Positions 17,001-25,186 of a stretch of DNA of 38,682 bases are shown piece after piece; position 1 is the first letter of the stretch; each line of letters begins with the position of its first letter. Origin of the DNA: JBBDMU01 sp040905685 (GTDB lineage: Bacteria > Bacteroidota > Rhodothermia > Balneolales > Natronogracilivirgulaceae); NCBI GenBank assembly GCA_040905685.1, contig JBBDRB010000048.1, positions 1-38,682 of the forward strand, given 5' to 3'. The position numbers and the translations under genes were made by a program. Below the pieces are notes generated by a model that saw nothing but the letters and a program-made list of their open reading frames with translations, had not been told where the DNA came from and made no database searches.

Positions 17001-17690
17001 TTAACGGTATACTTCTATGCGTTCTATGATCACGGGCTCAATTGGCTGGTCCCTGAGCCGGGCATCATCCTGGTTAGTCGGTGAGTCGGCGATAGTGTCT
17101 ATCACCTCCATCCCGCTGGTTACTTTGCCGAAAGCGGTATACTCATTATTCAAATGAGGGCTGTTGGCATGCATGACAAAAAATTGTGAACCGGCGCCGG
17201 CCGACTTGTCACCCGTACGGGCCATGGAAAGTACGCCCCGGCTATGATTTATATCATTGAATTCATGAGGGATGGCGATGATAGGGCCACCCTGCCCATT
17301 ATTGTACGGGTTCTCGTCTTTTGAATTTGGATCACCGCCCTGTATCATGAAACCGGGGATTACCCGATGAAACCGGGTTTGATCGTAAAAGCCGCTTTCG
17401 GCTCTGGTAATGAAGTTGAAGGCATGAATAGGGGCCTTGTCCGGATAAAACTCAATTTCGACTTCACCAAGACTGGTGATCATGCGCGCTTTGACGCCTT
17501 CTGTCTTAGAAGCCAAAAAATTTAATTTGGTATGGCTGTTTTCCAGTTCATTCATTTTCTGTTCCTGTATCCTGATTTTTTCGTTTAATTCACTGTTAAT
17601 GCGCTGCAAACGTTCAATTTCCTCGCTGTGCCCGCAGGAAGCAAGCAGCAGTACGAGGCCGACGATCCATATGGCGTGTAGATCTTTCAT
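17001..17690 (-). CDS. Cyclophilin-type peptidyl-prolyl isomerase (lipoprotein)
   Basis: Catalyses proline cis-trans isomerisation, here in the envelope. The start is set at the ATG 17690 because the protein then opens MKDLHAIWIVGLVLLLASC, a clear lipoprotein signal; an upstream frame would run into the DUF1015 gene. It has 229 residues. A coiled coil (about 25-55) is followed by the cyclophilin domain with FHRVIPGFMIQGGDP (catalytic Arg), GSQFFVMHANSPHLN and YTAFGKVTSGMEVID. It lies 31 bp after DUF1015 and 10 bp before GDPD. Confidence 0.93.
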   Translation of the reverse strand: MKDLHAIWIVGLVLLLASCGHSEEIERLQRINSELNEKIRIQEQKMNELENSHTKLNFLASKTEGVKARMITSLGEVEIEFYPDKAPIHAFNFITRAESGFYDQTRFHRVIPGFMIQGGDPNSKDENPYNNGQGGPIIAIPHEFNDINHSRGVLSMARTGDKSAGAGSQFFVMHANSPHLNNEYTAFGKVTSGMEVIDTIADSPTNQDDARLRDQPIEPVIIERIEVYR

Positions 17691-17721
17691 GGGGGTTCGA
17701 ATTGAATTTCGGTTTGAATGG

Positions 17722-18930
17722 TTAAAACGTATGGACAAGCAACCCTGAACGTAATTTTGGTTCGAACCAGGTTGATTTGGGCGGCATGAGCTTGCCGGCA
17801 TCGGAGACCTCGACCAATTCCTCAATGGCGGTGGGGTACATGCTGAAGGCCACGGAAGCTTTTCCGCTGTCTACTAATTTTTCCATTTTGGAAATACTGT
17901 CATGGCCGCCCACGAAGGACAGGTTCTTATCGGTACGCGGTTCTTTGATATTGAGCAGGCTGTTGAATATGAAATCCTGCAGGCGGGAAGCATCAAGGTT
18001 TTTTACACTGTCGGAGCCGTCCGGTTCCGGAAGGGCAAATCCATACCAGCTTCCCCTGGCATAGATTCTGATATCCCCTTTTGTGCTTGGTATGGGGTCG
18101 GCAGCATTTTGCAGCTTATATTTTTCTTCCAGTATAGCCAATAGGGCCTCCGGATCGGTTTTTTGTACAATCCGGTTATAGGGCAAAATCCGCAGTTCAT
18201 CCATCGGGTAGATCACGGCCGGGAAAAATTCGAACTCTTCCTGTCCCGTGGAGGTCTCCTTCCTCAGTTCAGCCGCCACATTGGAGGCACTCTTGCAGCG
18301 ATGGTGCCCGTCGGCCACATACAATGCCTCAACGGACCTGAAGGCTCTGACAAAAACATCGGGGGAGGGCACTTTCCACACGGTATGGCTGACACCATCC
18401 ACCGCGGTGAACTGATAAAGAGGCTGATTATGGCTGGTAATGCTGTTCGTCAGATCCTTTATGGTTGAATCCGGCTTATAGGTTAACATCACGGGTTCGG
18501 CATGGGCTTTCTGCGTAAGGATATGGCGGCTGCGGTCCTCTTCCTTATCCGGACGGGTCAATTCATGTTTTAGGATGCGATCTTCATCATAGTCTCTGAC
18601 CGATACACAACTGAAAAGGCCGGTTTGGACATGGTTATCCTGCTGCTGACGGTACAGATACAGGCCGGGTTCGCTTTCCTGAACAAGAATATTTTCACGG
18701 ATGAACGCATGCAGATTTTCTTTGCCCTTTTGATAGACCTGATCGTCGTACAGCCCCGCATCCCCGTTCAGATCAATTTCCGGCCGGATGACATGCAAAA
18801 AACTTTTGTCATTTCCTTCAGCCAGCTTTTTTGCCTCTTCCGTATCAATTACATCATAGGGTACGCAGGCTACAGCATTAACATGTTCGGAAGTGGGACG
18901 CCAGGCTTTGAATGGGTGTATGGTGATCAT
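17722..18930 (-). CDS. DUF1015 family protein
   Basis: With the ATG at 18930 (MITIHPFKAWRP) it has 402 residues, the family's usual length; the open frame upstream looks non-coding. DUF1015 marks seen include VACVPYDVIDTEEA, FLHVIRPEID, LYVADGHHRCKSA and the late SFVGGHDS. The family is widespread, cytoplasmic and of unproven function. It is the first gene of an operon with the cyclophilin and GDPD, read divergently from DUF1844-Nudix. A perfect palindrome lies in the shared upstream region. Confidence 0.9.
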   Translation of the reverse strand: MITIHPFKAWRPTSEHVNAVACVPYDVIDTEEAKKLAEGNDKSFLHVIRPEIDLNGDAGLYDDQVYQKGKENLHAFIRENILVQESEPGLYLYRQQQDNHVQTGLFSCVSVRDYDEDRILKHELTRPDKEEDRSRHILTQKAHAEPVMLTYKPDSTIKDLTNSITSHNQPLYQFTAVDGVSHTVWKVPSPDVFVRAFRSVEALYVADGHHRCKSASNVAAELRKETSTGQEEFEFFPAVIYPMDELRILPYNRIVQKTDPEALLAILEEKYKLQNAADPIPSTKGDIRIYARGSWYGFALPEPDGSDSVKNLDASRLQDFIFNSLLNIKEPRTDKNLSFVGGHDSISKMEKLVDSGKASVAFSMYPTAIEELVEVSDAGKLMPPKSTWFEPKLRSGLLVHTF

Positions 18931-18999
18931 TGCAAGAGATTCGTTGAGTTCAGGTTGGGTTGATAAATAAATAAAAACAGGGTAATCTAACCCGATAAG

Positions 19000-19023
19000 A
19001 TTTGTTATTATAAAATAACAAAT
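19000..19023. promoter_or_regulatory. Perfect 10-bp palindrome in a divergent promoter region
   Basis: ATTTGTTATT at 19000-19009 and AATAACAAAT at 19014-19023 are exact inverted repeats around ATAA. They lie 70 bp from the DUF1015 start and 21 bp from the DUF1844 start, so a bound dimeric regulator could govern both directions. It could also simply form a weak AT-rich hairpin. Confidence 0.4.
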
Positions 19024-19044
19024 AAAATTCAAAAGAAAGAGATA

Positions 19045-19317
19045 ATGGAAGAAAAATCATTTAGTGAAGAACAGCAGGATCAGCTGTTATTTATGATGTT
19101 GGTCCAGCAAAATGAGCAAATTGCCTTAATGGGTTTGGGCAAGGAAAAAAATCCGGCGAGTGATAAAATTGAGAAAGATCTAAAGACGGCCAAATTTGCC
19201 ATAGACACCCTGCGCATGCTTGAGAAATATACGGCAAACAATATTGATAAGGATCTAAAAGAATACCTGGCCAAAACGCTAAGTAATCTGCGCATTAGTT
19301 ATGCCCAGGAATCCTGA
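19045..19317 (+). CDS. DUF1844 domain protein
   Basis: 90 residues, all within the small helical DUF1844 domain: LLFMMLVQQNEQIALMGLG, then DLKTAKFAIDTLRMLEKYT, then LAKTLSNLRISYAQ. The family is conserved in many bacteria but its role is unknown. Its last 17 bases overlap the Nudix start, so the two are probably translated together. Confidence 0.88.
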   Translation: MEEKSFSEEQQDQLLFMMLVQQNEQIALMGLGKEKNPASDKIEKDLKTAKFAIDTLRMLEKYTANNIDKDLKEYLAKTLSNLRISYAQES

Positions 19318-19759
19318 GGGCCCCGTTTCCGTTACGGCTGCCGGAGGCCTGGTTTTCAAAATTGAAAATGGCCAAACACAGGTTTTGCTGATTCACCGCA
19401 AAGGGCTCTGGGATCTGCCCAAGGGCAAGCTGGATGATGATGAATCCATCCCCCGGTGCGCCGTACGGGAGGTCGCGGAGGAAACCGGCTGTGAGCAGCC
19501 GTTGATCGTGAAAGAACTGACCCCGACGGTCCATTATTATTCAGAAGAGGGTCAGAAAATAGAAAAAACGACCCATTGGTTTGTGATGATCATACGCGGC
19601 CGGGCGTTTAGCCCCCAGCTGGAAGAGGATATTATTGAGGTCCGGTGGATTACCCTGAACGAGGCCATCAGAAAGGTGGGATATGAAAATCTTAGAACCG
19701 TCCTTAGACAATTCAGGGATGAACTGATGACAAGCCCAAAAAATAGCCTGGTGGGTTAA
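19301..19759 (+). CDS. Nudix hydrolase
   Basis: Hydrolyses a nucleoside diphosphate linked to another group. The 152-residue protein has a full Nudix box from GKLDDDESIPRCA to REVAEETG; the REVAEE acids bind Mg. The preceding LWDLPKGK is typical of the MutT/Ap4A-type group. The substrate cannot be assigned. The start ATG lies inside the DUF1844 gene. The stop codon falls in the loop of the following terminator hairpin. Confidence 0.92.
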   Translation: MPRNPEGPVSVTAAGGLVFKIENGQTQVLLIHRKGLWDLPKGKLDDDESIPRCAVREVAEETGCEQPLIVKELTPTVHYYSEEGQKIEKTTHWFVMIIRGRAFSPQLEEDIIEVRWITLNEAIRKVGYENLRTVLRQFRDELMTSPKNSLVG

Positions 19760-19772
19760 CACCAGGCTTTTT
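19745..19772. terminator. Bidirectional Rho-independent terminator
   Basis: AGCCTGGTG (19745-19753) pairs perfectly with CACCAGGCT (19760-19768) around a 6-base loop that contains the Nudix stop codon. A T-run follows on the plus strand and an A-run precedes it. It therefore ends both the Nudix transcript and the convergent TonB transcript. Confidence 0.9.
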
Positions 19773-19782
19773 GCATGCTGCA

Positions 19783-20448
19783 TTAGTTGCTTAAGCGGAA
19801 CTGTACGGTGTAGACAAAACGCACCGGAACGGGACGGCCTCTCTGCCGGCCGGGAGTCCACTCGGTTTCCATGATGGCGTTGACCGCTTCCTCGTCGGCT
19901 CCTCCGCCAATACCACGCAGCACAACGGCATCGGTCACCGTGCCGTTCACGCCTACCGTAAATTGTACGGAAACGCGTCCTTCTATGCCGGCCCGGCGGG
20001 CAACGTCGGGATATTTCAGGTTATCGTAAATAGCCTGAATGCCTCCGATAGGTTCAGGCATATCTTCCACAACCATAAATACATCGGGCTCTTCTTCTTC
20101 TTCGGCAGGCGGTGGTGGTGGTGGTGGCAAGTCCAGGGGTGCATCAAGATCCAGGTCTGAGTCCAGGTCAAACATGTCATCCTCGATTATCTCGTCGTTG
20201 GGCACCTCTACAGGTACCGGTGGACGGGGAGGAGGGGGTGGAGTTTCGATTTGTTCGGTTTGAACAATATCTTCCATTTCCACGACATCCTGTTGCCTTT
20301 CAGTAAAATCCATTTCACCCCGAAAATCAAGATTAATGCGAAATAAAGCAATGAGCAGGACAAGGGCCATGATCAAACCCAGTTCCATACGGAGCATATA
20401 GGTTTTGCGGAGATCAGCTTCCGGTTTCTTTCGTTGAAGTGCTGACAT
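19783..20448 (-). CDS. TonB-family energy transducer, copy A
   Basis: Passes proton-motive energy from ExbB/ExbD to outer-membrane receptors. The 221-residue protein starts at ATG 20448; an extra upstream ATG would add 21 residues but breaks similarity with copy B. It has a cytoplasmic KKPEADLRKTY segment, a membrane helix (about 23-41), a proline/acid-rich spacer (PPPPPRPPVPVEVP) and a TonB C-terminal domain (YPDVARRAGIEGRVSVQFTV, WTPGRQRGRPVPVRF). No ExbB/D is present. It lies 217 bp after its tandem paralogue and has its own promoter region. Confidence 0.92.
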   Translation of the reverse strand: MSALQRKKPEADLRKTYMLRMELGLIMALVLLIALFRINLDFRGEMDFTERQQDVVEMEDIVQTEQIETPPPPPRPPVPVEVPNDEIIEDDMFDLDSDLDLDAPLDLPPPPPPPAEEEEEPDVFMVVEDMPEPIGGIQAIYDNLKYPDVARRAGIEGRVSVQFTVGVNGTVTDAVVLRGIGGGADEEAVNAIMETEWTPGRQRGRPVPVRFVYTVQFRLSN

Positions 20449-20550
20449 AATGTAAAATTTTGTGATTATTGGATTTTTCAATTTAATCCATTTTACATCA
20501 TTTGCCAACACTTAAAAGCATATTTGCGGTAAAAAATTTAGCGGTTCAGG

Positions 20551-20575
20551 AAAAAATCACATAGCAGGGCTATGT
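20551..20575 (-). terminator. Second stem-loop with T-run between the two tonB genes
   Basis: On the minus strand a 7-bp stem (ACATAGC/GCTATGT, 3-base loop) is followed by GATTTTTT. It lies after the terminator at 20617-20648 and before the copy A promoter region, so it would be a back-up stop insulating the two paralogues. The stem is short, so termination is only likely. Confidence 0.5.
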
Positions 20576-20616
20576 AAACGCATAACGATGAAGGGCTGCA
20601 AAACGTAAAGGCAAAA

Positions 20617-20648
20617 AAAAAGGCATGACAGGGATGTCATGCCTTTTT
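20617..20648. terminator. Rho-independent terminator of TonB copy B
   Basis: AGGCATGACA (20621-20630) and TGTCATGCCT (20635-20644) pair around GGGA, flanked by A-runs and T-runs on both sides. It sits 18 bp after the copy B stop codon and would work in both directions. Confidence 0.9.
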
Positions 20649-20665
20649 CCGGCAAACAGCTATGG

Positions 20666-21331
20666 TTAGTTGCTCAGCCTGAACTGAACGGTGTATACGA
20701 AACGCACGGGAACGGGTCGGCCTCTTTGCCGGCCGGGTGTCCATTCGGTGTTTATAATGGCATTAACGGCTTCTTCATCAGCGCCGCCGCCTATACCCCG
20801 CAGTACCTGGGCGTCACTCACCTGTCCGTTTTCATCAACGGTAAACTGAACCGAAACGCGGCCTTCGATACCGGCCCGGCGGGCTACATCGGGATACTCA
20901 AGGTTATTGTATATAGCCTCAATTCCGCCTACGGGTTCAGGCATATTTTCTACAACCTGGAATATTTCCTGTTCTTCCTCTTCTTCCTGTGACGGAGGAG
21001 GGGGTGGAGGAAGATCCATGGGTGCGTCCAGGTCCAGATCAGAGTCCAGGTCATAGGCATCGTCTTCGATAATTTCATCATTGGGAACCTCAACGGGGAC
21101 CGGGGGACGGGGCGGCGGCGGTGGCGTTTCAATTTGCTCGGTTTGGATGATGTCTTCCATCTCCACGATTTCCTGCTCCTGTTCGGTGAAATTCAGATCA
21201 CCACCCAAATTAAGATTTACACGGAACAAGATGATAAGAAGAGTCAGGGCCATAATTAACCCCATTTCAACTCTTATTATATAGGTCCTGCGAAGATCAG
21301 CTTCCGGTTTTTTTCGTTCAAACGCTGACAT
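20666..21331 (-). CDS. TonB-family energy transducer, copy B
   Basis: 221 residues, the same length as copy A and nearly collinear with it: cytoplasmic KKPEADLRRTY, a membrane helix, VEMEDI and QTEQIETPPPPPRP, an acidic Pro-rich spacer, and a TonB C-terminal domain ending VPVRFVYTVQFRLSN exactly as in copy A. Differences concentrate in the spacer (SQEEEEEQEIFQVVENMPEP) and a few helix positions. This is a recent tandem duplication. The upstream TTGCAAA...TAGTTTAG resembles the Bacteroidota -33/-7 pattern. Confidence 0.92.
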   Translation of the reverse strand: MSAFERKKPEADLRRTYIIRVEMGLIMALTLLIILFRVNLNLGGDLNFTEQEQEIVEMEDIIQTEQIETPPPPPRPPVPVEVPNDEIIEDDAYDLDSDLDLDAPMDLPPPPPPSQEEEEEQEIFQVVENMPEPVGGIEAIYNNLEYPDVARRAGIEGRVSVQFTVDENGQVSDAQVLRGIGGGADEEAVNAIINTEWTPGRQRGRPVPVRFVYTVQFRLSN

Positions 21332-21420
21332 AGTTTTGTGTTTTTTTTGTGAAAAATTATGGCCTAAACTAAACTATTTTCAACTTCTTTTGCAACCCTG
21401 TATCTTCGCATGCAACGACT

Positions 21421-21455
21421 CCTGAAAACATATAGTATGGCTATATGTTTTTAGG
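21421..21455. other. Long imperfect stem-loop upstream of TonB copy B
   Basis: CCTGAAAACATATAG (21421-21435) pairs with CTATATGTTTTTAGG (21441-21455) in 14 of 15 positions around TATGG. It lies between the vanZ stop and the copy B promoter. There is no separate T-run on the minus strand, so it may be a non-canonical transcript end of the proS-nnr-vanZ operon or a protein site. Confidence 0.5.
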
Positions 21456-21469
21456 AGGCAGGGCGGGGC

Positions 21470-21883
21470 CTAGCGTACCCTGGTAAGTATATTTTTAGCC
21501 CGATTTTGAATAATTTTTAATACTCCACCTGCCGTCAGGCAACCGAGACCGTTGGCGATCATGTCCAGCAGGCTGGGAGAGCGGTTGACGGGCAGAATGA
21601 ATTGCAGAAATTCCAGAAGACCGCCGAACAAAAGCCCTGCGATAACGAGTGGAAGTAAATTTACATCATAATTTCGCCGGTAGATCATCCAGTATAAACC
21701 GATCAGGCCGGTCCAGCCGCCAAACATGGCAAAGTGTCCCAGCTTGTCAAACTGGTATAGTCGGGCTTCAGACATGTACTGGGCGGGAACGAGCGTAAAG
21801 TAGATCGTGATCAGCGTCCACATAATAAATATTATGGGAATGATCTTGTAGAAACTCGGATGTCGATCCAGGAAGGAAATCAT
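21470..21883 (-). CDS. VanZ-like membrane protein
   Basis: 137 residues with four membrane helices. The VanZ-like pattern is clear: TLVPAQ after helix 1, FDKLGHFAMFGGWTGLIGL, then GGLLEFLQFILPVNRSPSLLDMIANGLG. VanZ-like proteins are membrane proteins whose general function is unsettled. The ATG overlaps the nnr stop as ATGA, so the two are co-translated at the end of the proS-nnr-vanZ operon. Confidence 0.9.
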   Translation of the reverse strand: MISFLDRHPSFYKIIPIIFIMWTLITIYFTLVPAQYMSEARLYQFDKLGHFAMFGGWTGLIGLYWMIYRRNYDVNLLPLVIAGLLFGGLLEFLQFILPVNRSPSLLDMIANGLGCLTAGGVLKIIQNRAKNILTRVR

Positions 21884-23397
21884 ATAAGATCTAAAGGCTC
21901 GGGTGTGGTTGTATACTGTTTTTGATGCAATTCATATCGATATTTCCCATCCAGAAGGGCCTTTATGCTGCTGTATCCGGGATTACCGGTACGTTCCCAT
22001 AAGGCCGCAATTTTGCCGGTCAGGATATCACCAAAGCCGGTTCTGGCAAAAATACGTGTATCATATTGGGTAACAAAACATCGGCCATCCGGTGTTCCGA
22101 CCATATTAGGCATACCTTTAGACAGCATATGAACCTGAAATCGGCGGCAAAAATTTTCAACGGTAATCATTCGGTTAAAGCTATTGTTTATGTCAGAGTC
22201 AGCAAGTGCCTTGAGCTCACCGGGATGAGGTGTCAGGACTATGGTGGCTTCACTATCGGAGATCACGGATAAATCTCCTGATAACGCCCATAATGCATCT
22301 GCATCCACCACAACCCTTCCCTTGAAGTCTAGCAGTAACTTTCGGACAAGTTTCGTCGTTTCAATCTCCCGGCCAAGCCCGGGTCCAATAATAACAGTGC
22401 CATCTCTACGATTAAGATGCTTCAATATTTCATTAAGATGGGTGGACTTAAAATAAACATCGTCTTTGGTACCGACGGGGAATTTGGTCTGATGCACCAG
22501 ATGGGATTCATAAATCCCCAGCTGCCCTCGCGGTGCAAACACAGACACCGAACCCAATCCTTCAGCCCAGGCGCTTTCTGCCGCCATGACGGCCGCGCCC
22601 GTCAGTCCGGGGGAGCCGGCGATTACATAGACTATCCCGGCCTCATATTTATGGCGGGGCGTTTGTTTGCGAAAAGCTATGTTATCGATCCAATCCGGAT
22701 CCATGACATATCTTCGAATGCCGGACTTCAGGAAACGGGGAAATCCCAGATCACAATAAAAGATCCGGCCGCAATGGCCGGGACCATCTTCCAGGTAACA
22801 GCCAAGCTTTTGGGTACCGAATGCAAGGGTGTAATCCGCACGGACACAGTTGCCCAGTACCGTCCCGTTATCCGCATGAAGACCGGTTGGAAGATCCAGG
22901 GCAAAAATGGTCTTTCCACTGGCATTGATAAAATCTATGACACGGCCATAGGGCTCTCGAATCTCACTGGTTATGCCAATTCCCAGCAGGCCGTCTACAA
23001 TAAAGTCATAATCGGTCATATCCGCATCCGGGAGGTCTTCGTATACGGTGATGTTTGAAATGCCGCTTTCACCCTGAAGCGTTTGGAGAAGGTTAAAATT
23101 AACCCGCGCGTCGGGCGAGAGTTTACCGGTGCCTTCGGCAAACACCACGGTTACGGCTATACTATTCTGGCTTAAAAAGCGGGCGACCACGAGGGCGTCT
23201 CCGGCATTGTTCCCCCTGCCGCAGAAAATCAAAGCCTTTGTCCCGGCTTGAACATGTTCCTGGATGATGGCCGAGGCTTTCGCACCGGCCACTTCCATTA
23301 AGATCCGGCCCGGAATGTCCAGTCTTGTGATGGTTTGGGCATCGATGTCTTTGGATTGACCGGCTGTTGCAAGCTGAAATGCAGAAGGTATATTCAT
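21880..23397 (-). CDS. nnr: Bifunctional NAD(P)H-hydrate epimerase/ADP-dependent dehydratase
   Basis: Repairs damaged NAD(P)H hydrates. The 505-residue protein joins the epimerase half (about 1-215, with FCGRGNNAGDALVVAR and DGLLGIG) to the ribokinase-like dehydratase half (about 230-490, with GSPGLTGAAVMAAESA, GPGLG, DADAL, TPHPGEL and GFGDILTGKIAAL). The final motif keeps the catalytic Asp of G-x-GD. It lies 30 bp after proS and overlaps vanZ by four bases. Confidence 0.94.
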   Translation of the reverse strand: MNIPSAFQLATAGQSKDIDAQTITRLDIPGRILMEVAGAKASAIIQEHVQAGTKALIFCGRGNNAGDALVVARFLSQNSIAVTVVFAEGTGKLSPDARVNFNLLQTLQGESGISNITVYEDLPDADMTDYDFIVDGLLGIGITSEIREPYGRVIDFINASGKTIFALDLPTGLHADNGTVLGNCVRADYTLAFGTQKLGCYLEDGPGHCGRIFYCDLGFPRFLKSGIRRYVMDPDWIDNIAFRKQTPRHKYEAGIVYVIAGSPGLTGAAVMAAESAWAEGLGSVSVFAPRGQLGIYESHLVHQTKFPVGTKDDVYFKSTHLNEILKHLNRRDGTVIIGPGLGREIETTKLVRKLLLDFKGRVVVDADALWALSGDLSVISDSEATIVLTPHPGELKALADSDINNSFNRMITVENFCRRFQVHMLSKGMPNMVGTPDGRCFVTQYDTRIFARTGFGDILTGKIAALWERTGNPGYSSIKALLDGKYRYELHQKQYTTTPEPLDLI

Positions 23398-23427
23398 GCA
23401 GGTTAAGTTAATGAAGCAGGTGCATCG

Positions 23428-24897
23428 CTAATAGGCCCTGGCAAAAAGCACCCGTCTTTCCGATGGGTTACCGGTAACCATACATTTTCCCGATTTGGGT
23501 TTCTCATCAAGAGGGATACAACGTATGGTGGCTTTGGTTTCTTCCTTTATTCTTAACTCGGTTTCCGTGGTGCCGTCCCAATGGGCATATATAAATCCGG
23601 ATTTTTCGTCGAGGATAGTTTTGAACTCATCATATGAATCAACAGTACGGGTATGGTCCAGGGTACGTTTTTGGGCTTTTTCAAACATGGTGGCCTGAAT
23701 TTCATCCAAAGTGACCTTAATGCGTTCCCCCGTATGTTCATGGTCCTGCAGCGATTTTGATTTAAGGTCGCGCCGGGCGATCTCCAGCTTATTATTTTCA
23801 ACATCCCTCGGACCCACGGTGATACGCAGGGGTACGCCCTCAACTTCGTACTGGGCAAATTTCCATCCCGGTTTGTAAAAGTCGCGATCGTCAAGTTTAA
23901 CCCGGATTCCTTTGTCCTTTAACTCATTCTCAATAGTCCGGGCATAATCGAGTACGGCTGCCTGCTGTTCGTCCGTTTTCCAGATCGGCACTATAACCAC
24001 CTGTGTAGGGGCGAGCCGGGGGGGTAATATCAACCCCGCATCGTCGGAATGGGTCATGATCATCCCGCCGATCAGCCGGGTGGAAACGCCCCAGCTGGAG
24101 GCCCAGACATGCTTGACCTGGCCATCGCGGTCCTGGAACGTTACATCGAAGGCTTTGGCAAAATTTTCACCCAGGAAATGGGAGGTGCCGGCCTGAAGCG
24201 ATTTTCCATCCTGCATCAGCGCTTCGATGCAGTAGGTGTCCACGGCGCCCGGAAAGCGTTCTTCTTCACTTTTTTTACCAATGGTAACCGGCATGGCCAT
24301 GTAATCTTCGGCAAAAGTGCGGTAGACGCCGATCATCTTCTCGGTTTCTTCGATGGCTTCTTCAGCCGTGGCATGGGCTGTATGTCCTTCCTGCCATAGA
24401 AACTCCATGGTTCTCAGAAACAGCCGCGTGCGCATTTCCCAGCGCACCACATTGGCCCATTGGTTGATCAGAATGGGCAGGTCCCGGTATGATTGTATCC
24501 AGTTTTTATAGGTATCCCAGATGATCGTTTCTGAGGTCGGCCGTACGATCAACTCCTCCTCAAGCCTGGAAGAGGGGTCTACGGTGACCCCGTCTTCACT
24601 GTCGATCAGACGGCTATGGGTGACAATGGCGCATTCCTTGGCAAACCCTTTAACATGCTGGGCTTCCCTGGATAAGAACGACTTTGGAATAAAGACAGGG
24701 AAATAGGCATTCTGATGACCGGTTTCCTTGAACATCCCGTCCAGCACAGACTGAATATTTTCCCATAAGGCATAACCATTCGGCCGGATGACCATGCAGC
24801 CGCGAACGGGCGAATGCTCAGCCAGTTTAGCCTCTTTAATAACATCGAGATACCATTGAGCATAATCCTCGTCTTTCGAAATAATATTTTTTGCCAT
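23428..24897 (-). CDS. proS: Prolyl-tRNA synthetase, archaeal/eukaryote-like form
   Basis: Charges tRNA-Pro. The 489-residue length and lack of a long internal editing insertion mark the archaeal-type ProRS (ProS type 3). Class II motifs are seen: GCMVIRPNGYALWENIQ, motif 2 with NVVRWEMRTRLFLRTMEFLWQEGHTAH, motif 3 with LIGGMIMTHSDDAGLILPPRLAP. The anticodon-binding domain follows (VVIVPIW..., DDRDFYKPGWKFAQYEVEGVPLRI), and the protein ends RVLFARAY; the C-terminal Tyr is typical of this form. It is the first gene of the proS-nnr-vanZ operon. Confidence 0.96.
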   Translation of the reverse strand: MAKNIISKDEDYAQWYLDVIKEAKLAEHSPVRGCMVIRPNGYALWENIQSVLDGMFKETGHQNAYFPVFIPKSFLSREAQHVKGFAKECAIVTHSRLIDSEDGVTVDPSSRLEEELIVRPTSETIIWDTYKNWIQSYRDLPILINQWANVVRWEMRTRLFLRTMEFLWQEGHTAHATAEEAIEETEKMIGVYRTFAEDYMAMPVTIGKKSEEERFPGAVDTYCIEALMQDGKSLQAGTSHFLGENFAKAFDVTFQDRDGQVKHVWASSWGVSTRLIGGMIMTHSDDAGLILPPRLAPTQVVIVPIWKTDEQQAAVLDYARTIENELKDKGIRVKLDDRDFYKPGWKFAQYEVEGVPLRITVGPRDVENNKLEIARRDLKSKSLQDHEHTGERIKVTLDEIQATMFEKAQKRTLDHTRTVDSYDEFKTILDEKSGFIYAHWDGTTETELRIKEETKATIRCIPLDEKPKSGKCMVTGNPSERRVLFARAY

Positions 24898-25049
24898 TGT
24901 TGTGTTCTAAATATGGATGACTGGTAAGCCTTATAAGGTAGGCACTATGTCTAAAAGAATCTATCGGTAGCACTTGTAATTGACTTTTTTATTTCCCTTA
25001 CAATCAGTACCTTTAAAGCTTATCAATTTTTGATCAGGCAGTAAAAAAT

Positions 25050-25123
25050 GGCGTGGTAGCTCAGCTGGTTAGAGCGTCGGATTCATAACCCGGAGGTCGG
25101 CGGTTCAAGTCCGCCCCACGCTA
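25050..25123 (+). tRNA. tRNA-Met (anticodon CAT, elongator type)
   Basis: Cloverleaf with acceptor GGCGTGG/CCACGCT (one G-T pair), D arm GCTC/GAGC and loop TTCATAA with anticodon CAT. The anticodon stem has an A-C mismatch next to the loop. The T arm is GGCGG-TTCAAGT-CCGCC, with discriminator A. CCA is not encoded. CAT could also be tRNA-Ile2 after lysidine modification, but the body looks like elongator Met. Confidence 0.93.
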
Positions 25124-25186
25124 CGCAAGTCTATGAATGTCTGCGTACTAGTTGTTCAGGCACCCCGGCCATTTACGGTATCGTCT

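Noticed and set aside
20039..20263. Gly/Ser-rich frame opposite TonB copy A
   Set aside because: It is the complement of the proline-rich codons of the TonB spacer; low-complexity artefact.
22417..23058. 213-residue frame opposite nnr
   Set aside because: Long but fully antisense to conserved nnr motifs; a by-product of codon bias.
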